Origin: Plantago ovata
Taxonomy: Eukaryota; Streptophyta; Magnoliopsida; Lamiales; Plantaginaceae
Reading direction: 5' to 3'
Length of the DNA stretch: 64,000 nucleotides
Assembly (NCBI GenBank): GCA_028274465.1
Contig: CM051457.1
Coordinates: forward strand, 72,080,496 to 72,144,495
The position numbers were made by a program, and so were the translations under genes. Below are positions 57,263-64,000 of the stretch, in pieces; position 1 is the stretch's first letter; every line of letters begins with the position of its first letter. Below the pieces are notes generated by a model. The model did no database searches. It was not told the origin of the DNA and saw nothing but the letters and a program-made list of their open reading frames with translations.

Positions 57263-59354
57263 TGATAGTGTATATGTCCTAGAGACAGTCCTTATTAAGG
57301 GCATGCAACCCTTATAAAGGGAATCTATGTACTATTACACTGGTCAACGTAATATAACATATGTTTGTTGTTTGACTATTGAGTATCGCTTTCATATTTA
57401 TATTACACCAGGCATGCAACATGTCATATCTCTATTTCTGTCTGTATTGATATTAAACATGTCCCCTCGGATAGATGACCGATCACACAGATAGTGGGAG
57501 CTATGTGAGTTATCATCTATCCCAAACTCTCCCTAGTCGAGGTTCATCTCGGATGTAGGGGTCTGAATGAACCAGCTGAGACTAGTATGCGTGGAGCTTA
57601 TACTTGTTGGAGCAAGTGTGAGCCGATCCCACGGCCACGGAACGGATTGTTGGACAATCAAGAAACGTTCCCATAACTGCACATAGTTGTTCGAAGGATG
57701 ATTACCGAACAATGGAAGTACCCACCGGACACTCCCATCGATGTATACTTTACACTGAAGTGTCTATGGGAACCGGTAAGTTGTCGAAGTGATGCCAGTC
57801 GTCCTTTGGACTAACAAGACTTTATCATCACATTTGTTGCCCCATATCCTTGGTGGACCCGTCGATGTCAGCTCTGAATAAGCAGCTGATCTAAGACACG
57901 ATCCAGGATTATGGCTACATACAAATGGGGATGATAAGTGATTCTGTGAAGGATTCATCTCTCATGTTTAGCACAGGAGAGCACTGCTCATAGTCGTTCA
58001 TAGTTGTGATTGGTAAAACCGCTGGCCAGCGTATCAATATTATTATGATGGTCATAATGGATATTGGATTCACCATGCAACTCACTAAAGACGCCCGTGG
58101 ATGTATTATTGGGATAGACACTTCATCGATCCTAGATACATTCGAGTCAGTCAGATGAAGGGACGTTACCATCGCCGCGTTGAGCGCAACAGACTTCGCA
58201 ACGAAAGGGTTTTCTTTGAGAAACCTCTCAAACGTCCTCATGTATTAATATTGCAAATGGAACCGTCTAGGAATTCCATTTTGCCTAGTCTAGGACTTGC
58301 TTAATACAATGAGGCCCTATGGGTCACACTATGTGGTGATTCAGCCTATCCGAATATCCTTGAAGATGGAATCGCAATTAATTTGGAATTAATTGTGATT
58401 GATGGATTATAATTAATTTGGAATTGATTATAATAATTTGTGGCTCAATTAATTAATGATTTGGAATTATTAATTGAATTGGCTAATTAATTGTATTTTA
58501 TGTAAATACAATTAGAGATTATATTTTAGAAATATAATAGAGGTTTGATTTGAAAGGGTATGTTAATTTGGAATTAATATACGCACATGGGCCAAATCTA
58601 CTTGGAGTTTCAATTGCCTTAGAACTATAGGTGGGTCCCAAAATCGGGACCCACCTAACCTCCCTAGGGGGTGCACGCGCGCGCAGCAGTGATAGGGAAG
58701 GAGTTCGACTCCTTCCTGTATTAGAAGTCCAAGGGATAAGTTAGATTTTCCTGATTGAGTTTTAATTTGATTGGGAATGAATCTAGACTTAAAATTGGTT
58801 TCCTAGTGCGATAAGAATTAGATTCTTATTCCTTTATGAAGTCTAATTGCTTATGTTTTAGGCTTCTATTGACTACTATATATAGTAGACTATCAGAGAG
58901 TTTTTTACATAGACTTTCATAGAGTTATTCTACCAGTTTTCTTAGAGAAAATAAAAGCTCTCCCCTAGGTCTCCATAGCCCACGCGCGCGCCACCCTCAC
59001 CTGAGGAAAACCGCCGCCCCATCTTCTTGGTCACACAAAGAATATCCTAGCATTCTTCCGATAGGCTGTTCATCCGTGGATACCAAGGTTGAGGTTCTAG
59101 GAGCTGGAAACTAACTTTCATTGTCTTGCAGATAATCAAAGTATTGCAGATATCTTCGACTTCGACGAAGGAGAAGATTCACCGGATAATTATGAAGACT
59201 TGGAAGCTGTGCTTGTTTTTGGAGTATTGTAAGTCTTCCAATTGACGTGTTTAAATATATACGGCATATATATAATCAATTAACCTGCATGTTAAGAAAT
59301 TTTTTGAAATTACGCTGCGTACCCTAGGGGTAACTCTGACCGTATTTTCGTACA
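57263..59354 (+). repeat. LTR of copia element H, shared by two copies
   Basis: 2092 bp, TGATAGTGTATATG to TTCGTACA. On the left it has the 3' end of an element, on the right a primer site and gag, so it is the 3' LTR of one copy and the 5' LTR of the next. It holds a hairpin run (58374-58716) and a TATA box (TATATATAG, 58877-58885). It matches the solo LTR at 4497-6587. ORFs at 57764-58304 are chance. Confidence 0.93.
58374..58716 (+). repeat. Hairpin array in the H LTR
   Basis: At least five AT-rich hairpins in a row, several with loop TTGGA (for example CAATTAAT-TTGGA-ATTAATTG), then AGGTGGGTCCC-AAAATC-GGGACCCACCT (58629-58656) and GGAAGGAGT-TCG-ACTCCTTCC (58696-58716). The array ends about 160 bases before the TATA box. 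The solo LTR keeps all of them. Confidence 0.85.
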
Positions 59355-59355
59355 T

Positions 59356-59367
59356 TGGTATCAGAGC
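59356..59367 (+). promoter_or_regulatory. Primer binding site, element H
   Basis: TGGTATCAGAGC, the initiator-Met tRNA site of copia elements, lies one base after the LTR. Confidence 0.95.
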
Positions 59368-59524
59368 GAGGTTAATTGATAATATATATACGTATATATG
59401 TTGTATGATTTTGTAGTTTATGTGGATGCAATTGATTCTATGATTAATTCGATTTTCAAAAGTTTTGTTTTTTATATAAATTTAGAATTTATAATTTTCA
59501 AAAAAAAAAATTTATATATATATC

Positions 59525-59690
59525 GGACCGGCCGCCTGCGCGACGCAGGCGGCGGGCGCCCGCTCTTGCAGCCGCAGGCGCTCCTGCGTACCGCAGACAC
59601 CCGTGTGCCTGCGGGACGCAGGCGCCCATGCCTGCGTGCCGGGCGCTGGGCGCCCGCGGCCGCAGGCACGGTAGGGGATGGGACTTGGTC
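59525..59690. repeat. GC-rich palindromic island in the H leader
   Basis: About 165 bases rich in CCTGCG/CGCAGG inverted repeats (such as GCCTGCGCGACGCAGGC) and GGGCGCCC in strongly AT-rich surroundings. ORFs on both strands (59398-59706, 59472-59669) are by-products of this composition. Confidence 0.85.
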
Positions 59691-60191
59691 CCGTCCCGTA
59701 TTTTAATATATATATATTTTATCGGGTTGGACCCAAAATCGAATTTTTGAAAATTTTGAGGATTGAATTTTATATTTGGAATATAAATATGATTTAATTG
59801 TAATTATTTTTAACTAGAGGGGTTAAATTTAATTAGTATAAAGTTAAGGGGTTTATTTGTGATTTATCAATTTATTGTTTATTGCAAATAAGTCCCTGCA
59901 CTTTTGAATTTTAGATTTAACACCTCCAAGGTTTCGAAAATTACAATTGAGTCCTTCGCGTTTTCGAAAATTGCTACCTGGTCAATAGAATTTTCGATTT
60001 TTCAATCTAGTCCAAAATTTCAATTATTTCATAGAGATTATAAGTATGGTATTATAATTTTCATAATGAAATTATGAAGTCATTTGGCATCCACATAGGC
60101 TACTACTTGTTTGTTTGCTCGATATGCTATTGTTTGACAATGCATGTTTAAATACCATGTATTTTACTTTCCGTTCGACCGCCATGCATGC

Positions 60192-60344
60192 GAGGGTAGG
60201 CGGAGCCCTCTTATTTGTCGGACCGCATATTTTATGTATGGGTAGGCGGCACCCATTATGTGCTTGACCGGGTTTAGAACTATAATGGATAGGCGGCATC
60301 CATTACGTGTAGACCGCTCATGCATGATGGGTAGGCGGCGCCAT
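60192..60344 (+). repeat. Four covarying TAGGCGG-loop hairpins in the H leader
   Basis: GAGGG-loop-CCCTC (60192-60210), ATGGG-loop-CCCAT (60238-60256), AATGGA-loop-TCCATT (60284-60304) and ATGG-CCAT (about 60327-60344). Loops read TAGGCGGMR or close to it. Spacing is 42-46 bases, with a GACCG box in each spacer. Confidence 0.85.
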
Positions 60345-60905
60345 TATTTGTTTGTAGATGACTGATAACAACCCTCAAGCTACAAGCCCAACCAATATAA
60401 GTGCAGAAATATGTGTATGTATGTATTTCTGAGATGCTTTCCATTGGGTGCTTTAATTCTGAACTTTCATTGCGTTTTCCTATATTGGCGACCTCGTCTT
60501 GCAGACTCGCAGTGATCGTCAGATTAGAGTAAGCCTATGGTTATAACTTACTGCATATTGTATCTAGCGACCTCGATAGGTACAATATGTAGAGCATCGG
60601 GTTAAATTAGATTTAACATCCAAGAGTTGCGTGACACAATTGGATAGTCTTACCGGTCATATTATGATATGAGACCAGCCCCCATTGGAATATAGCATAG
60701 TATGGATTTGGATCTTGGCCACTACGGTAACTTGTTGGACATTACCCGTATGTTTGTTTTGGGGGCAAGCATATGTGAAAATAGTGGGAGCTAAACAGCT
60801 AAAGGACCTTGTTGTTTAGTTATGTTGACTGTGTATTTAGAAATAATATTTCAATAGTTGATTTATTATTTTCATTCTATATTATTTCTCCTTAGGAAAT
60901 AAGAA

Positions 60906-62285
60906 ATGGCTATACCGTCCTCTGAGCTTGTTGCCAACTTGGAGTTGCAAAAGCTAACAGGACCAAACTACGTGGATTGGATCCATGAAGTGCGAAAGGT
61001 GCTATGGTACATCGAGGTCGAGTACGTCTTGGACGAATCTATCCCTCCACCTCCCACTGAATTCACTACGGCAACCTATGATTGCTATTATGAAATGTCA
61101 GTGGAAAGAACCGAGTTTGTAAAGAACTTGTTGCTGAATGCTATGTCTGACAATATGGTTGGACCATGTCGAGACAAGGAACCATATGAGATTGTGAAAT
61201 ATCTCTCCTCATCCTTGGATACTCCAAGGATGTGTGAAGGGTTCGAAGCTATCAAGATCATGCTTATCCAAAGACTTGGGACAGAAGAGCTGTCGCCTGA
61301 ACAAGTCAAGTCATTGATTGACTTCCTCTTACAACTTGTTGGATATGGCTTGGAGCTAGAAGCTAAGGCTTCCATTATCTTGATCGTGCAAAGATTGTTG
61401 CAATCTATTCAGAATCCCAATGTCGGGGTAGCAACAGAGTTGATTGCTGAGAGACCCATTGCCAACGAGTTCCTAAGGGTCAATCGTAGACCCAAATGGA
61501 AGAAGGGTGGCAAGAATGGGCGCAAGCGAAGGATGGCTAAATTTCGACTTAGGATCGAGATTTGTCTCTATTGCAAACTCAAGGGCCATTGGAAGAAAGA
61601 TTGCCCTAAGCTAAGGGCAGATCAAGCTAAGAAGCCACCGGCTTCTAGCTCAGGTATGTTTGTTATTGAAATGAACATGACTACTTTTGACACCAATGGT
61701 TGGGTATTAGATACAGCCTGTGGCTCACACATTTGTAATAATGTGCAGGGGCTAATTGAACACAGGCTAGTCAAGCAAGGTGAAATCGACTTGCATGTTG
61801 GGAACGACAATCCAGTTGAAGCCAAACGCGTTGGACGCTGCAAGACAGATTTACCTTCGGGACAATGTTTAGAACTTGATAGCGTTTATTTTGTTCCATC
61901 CATTGTCAGAAATATTATTTCCATTCCATTGTTGGACAATTTGGGTTTTTCCTTTCGATTTGCTAATAATACTTGTTATTTTTCGTTAAATGACCAGTAT
62001 TATGGAAAATCTGGCTTAGTGAATGGTTTATATATTTTGCAAAGTAGTCTACCTTTATTTCAAATACATAACAAACAACCGTCTTCAAGTAGGAAGAATA
62101 ATCCATCTTATCTATGGCATTGTCGGCTAGGCCATATCAATGAAACACAAATTCAAAGACTAAGGAAGTTGGACTACTTAGAACCATTTGATTTTGAATC
62201 ATATGGTACATGCGAATCATGTGTTAAGGGTAAGCTGACGAACAAAACTTTGTTGGACAAGGTGTTCGTGCCACTCGCTGCTTAG
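60906..62285 (+). pseudogene. gag, protease and GAG-pre-integrase of element H
   Basis: 459 codons from MAIPSSELVANLELQKLTGPNYVDW. The copia gag core covers about residues 10-180, with a basic stretch (RRPKWKKGGKNGRKRR) and a CCHC knuckle, CLYCKLKGHWKKDC, near 219-232. The protease reads WVLDTACGSHICN, with DTA where DTG is usual, which is likely to weaken or kill catalysis. A GAG-pre-integrase domain ([22 protein letters not shown]) follows. A frameshift near 62270-62285 ends the frame just before the integrase core. Confidence 0.88.
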
Positions 62286-63445
62286 AGCTCATACATACCG
62301 ATGTATGTGGACCTTTTAAAGTCCATGCGCGTGGGGGTTATCCTTACTTCGTTACCTTTAATGACGATATCTCAAGGTATGGATATATTTATCTTATGAA
62401 GAATAAATCCGAGACCTTTGGGAAATTCAAGGAGTTTAGGAATGAGGTCGAGAATGAATTGAACCTAAGGATAGTCACTCTTCGATCAGATCGAGGAGGT
62501 GAATACCTTAGTGAAGAATTTATCGACTACTTGAAGGAAAATGGAATTCAATCGCAATGGACCCCTCCTAGAACACCACAATTGAATGGTGTGTCTAAGA
62601 GAAGGAATCGAACCCTGTTAGACATGGTGAGATCAATGATTGGATTCTCGACTCTTCCAAAATATCTATGGGGATATGCACTACAAACTGCAATCTACAT
62701 TCTGAACCGTGTACCATCTAAATCAGTGGAGAAAACTCCTTATGAGTTATGGAAGGGAAAGAAGCCCTCATTGGGCTATCTTAGACCTTGGGGCTGTCCT
62801 GCGATAGTCAAACTGATGCTCACTGATAAGTTAGATGCCAAGGGTGTCAAAGTATATTTCATAGGCTATCCTCGTCAGACGAGAGGAAATGAATTCTATC
62901 ATGTTGAAGATCACAAGGTGATAGTATCTATAAACGTCAAGTTTTTAGAAGCAGAATACCTCGAAGAAGAGAGGTTATATGACATGATAGAACTTGAAGA
63001 AATTCAAGACTTTGACACGCGCGAACATGAGTTCTCTAAATCTTCTGATTTGGACTCAAGTTCAGTGGGAGCTTTCGAAGCAGACAAGGGTAATGATATG
63101 TCACTTGCTAGGCATGTCATAGTTAGTGGGAGTCCTGTGATTAGATCAACAGTTGAAACCACACCAATAGAACCCGTTGTCAATCAACCTGTGCAACAAG
63201 TTGCACAAGAGCAGCCTCCCACTAGGGAACAGGGTCGCGGGGTGCGACCAGCTGCATCAGTGACCACTGATAATGTTCGTGTTACACGAAGCCAGAAAAG
63301 AAAAGCACCAGAATCAGTCGAGCTCCGTAGGTCGAAGAGGATCCTAAAAGGACCTCAGAAGCAAAGCCTTATGATAGAAGACATCAGTGAACTTGATGTC
63401 GGCTTATCAGATCGGAAGATCCCGAGACCTACAAAGAGGCAATAA
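62286..63445 (+). pseudogene. Integrase of element H, catalytic Glu replaced
   Basis: The frame is open from about 62280 in a frame different from gag (HTDVCGPF, near 62296) and runs to TAA at 63445. The first two catalytic aspartates are visible (HTDVCGPF and LRSDRGGEY). The third position reads [12 protein letters not shown] where the family has E before RRNRTL, so the D-D-E triad is broken. The C-terminal linker is S/E/Q-rich with RRSKR basic patches. Another frame change follows before RT. Confidence 0.88.
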
Positions 63446-63477
63446 TTGATATTGACTCAGACAAATTGTAAGAGGCC

Positions 63478-64000
63478 ATGGAATTGGAAATGGACTCCAT
63501 GTACCTGAACCAAGTTTGGAACTTGGTAGACTTCCCCCAAGGGGTTAGACCTATTGGGTGCAAATGGGTCTTTAAACGAAAGACAGATGCCGATGGCAAG
63601 GTACAAACGCAAAAGGATAGACTTGTGGCGAAAGGCTACACGCAAAGGTATGGTATAGATTACGATGAAACCTTTTCACCGGTAGCAAAATTGAAGTCCA
63701 TTCGAATTCTACTTGCGATAGCTGCCTACTACGATTATGAGATCTGGCAGATGGATGTAAAGACTGCCTTCCTCAATGGCAACCTTGAGGAAGAGGTCTA
63801 TATGGTACTGCCGGAAGGTTTTATTAGTAAAACCAGACCAACTGCTGTATGAAAATTACAGAGATCCATCTATGGGTAAAGCAAGCGTCTAGGAGCTGGA
63901 ATATCCGCTTTGATGAAGCTGTCAAATCGTTTGACTTCGTCAGAAGCAAGGAAGATCCCTGTGTCTACACTAGGCACAGCGACAAGGGAGTCGTTTTCAT
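63478..64000 (+). pseudogene. Reverse transcriptase N-terminal part of element H, runs off window
   Basis: The frame from 63478 contains GCKWVFKRK, RLVAKGYTQ, QMDVKTAFLNGNLEEEVY and ends in a stop at 63852. After a further stop and a frame change near 63870 the frame continues (SWNIRFDEAVKSF, EDPCVYTRHSD) to the window end. The YVDD motif and RNase H are outside. At least three frames are used across H, so this copy is dead. Confidence 0.88.

Larger units (their letters stand above)
59368..60905 (+). other. Untranslated leader of element H
   Basis: 1.54 kb between the primer site and gag, without a supported gene. It contains a GC-rich palindromic island (59525-59690) and a four-unit hairpin array (60192-60344). 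Both lie where packaging or translation signals of LTR elements are expected. Confidence 0.7.

Noticed and set aside
59398-59706. 102-codon GC-rich ORF and its antisense partner
   Set aside because: They overlie a palindromic GC-rich island in an untranslated leader; openness comes from composition.
60192-60344. CRISPR-like array
   Set aside because: Four spaced repeats have variable stems and conserved spacer boxes, and lie in a plant retrotransposon leader.
1-64000. A host gene, tRNA or rRNA
   Set aside because: Every well-supported coding segment belongs to a transposable element, and I saw no tRNA or rRNA sequence other than primer-site complements.

Overview
The window is transposable-element-rich plant DNA, almost certainly from a flowering plant. 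The coding content is LTR-retrotransposon gag, protease, integrase, reverse transcriptase and RNase H of the Athila, Tat and Ty1/copia lineages known from plants, plus an intron-containing Helitron Rep gene and a plant-type TRIM. I see no host gene, tRNA, rRNA or bacterial feature. The species cannot be told from this sequence. Gene decay by nonsense codons, frameshifts and nested insertion is what heterochromatin-like repeat clusters show.

Layout. (1) 1-7627: minus-strand Athila-like gag-protease element, copy B, left end outside the window; its 5' LTR is split by a solo copia LTR (4497-6587, 5-bp duplication GCATG). (2) 7628-10358 and 19200-25956: a 4.2-kb tandem duplication. Each unit carries a broken acidic gag-like ORF, an LTR-like promoter segment, a solo Tat-type LTR and a Helitron 5' end. 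Copy A (10359-19199, duplication ACATA), a complete plus-strand element of the same family as B, sits inside unit 1 only, so unit 2 preserves its empty site. (3) 25153-28863 and 44984-46700: a Helitron with a broken Rep gene. (4) 28864-44983: copy E of the Athila-like family, minus strand, inserted into the Helitron (duplication CATTC). E was invaded by copy F (3' LTR 32602-33851) and by the Tat-type Ty3/gypsy element D (34539-42045). A 100-N gap at 34439-34538 hides the rest of D, E and F. (5) 46700-57056: a minus-strand copia LTR fragment carrying a perfect TRIM (47051-47603), then copia element G, with an intact pol ORF of 1126 residues and an extra downstream ORF. (6) 57057-64000: copia H, in which one 2.09-kb LTR is preceded by the 3' end of one copy and followed by the 5' end of another.

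How the parts work together. A, B, E and F form one family with the same LTR, tRNA-Asp-type primer site and gag-protease, and no polymerase or integrase wherever I can read it, so they must borrow these from another element. They share a 3' splice-site-like block before a second ORF, and that ORF is unrelated between A and B/E. The most unusual sequence-level signals are arrays of palindromes with covarying arms just upstream of the TATA boxes of this family, a covarying hairpin array in the untranslated leader of H, the exchangeable ORF2 module, and the separately promoted ORF3 of G.
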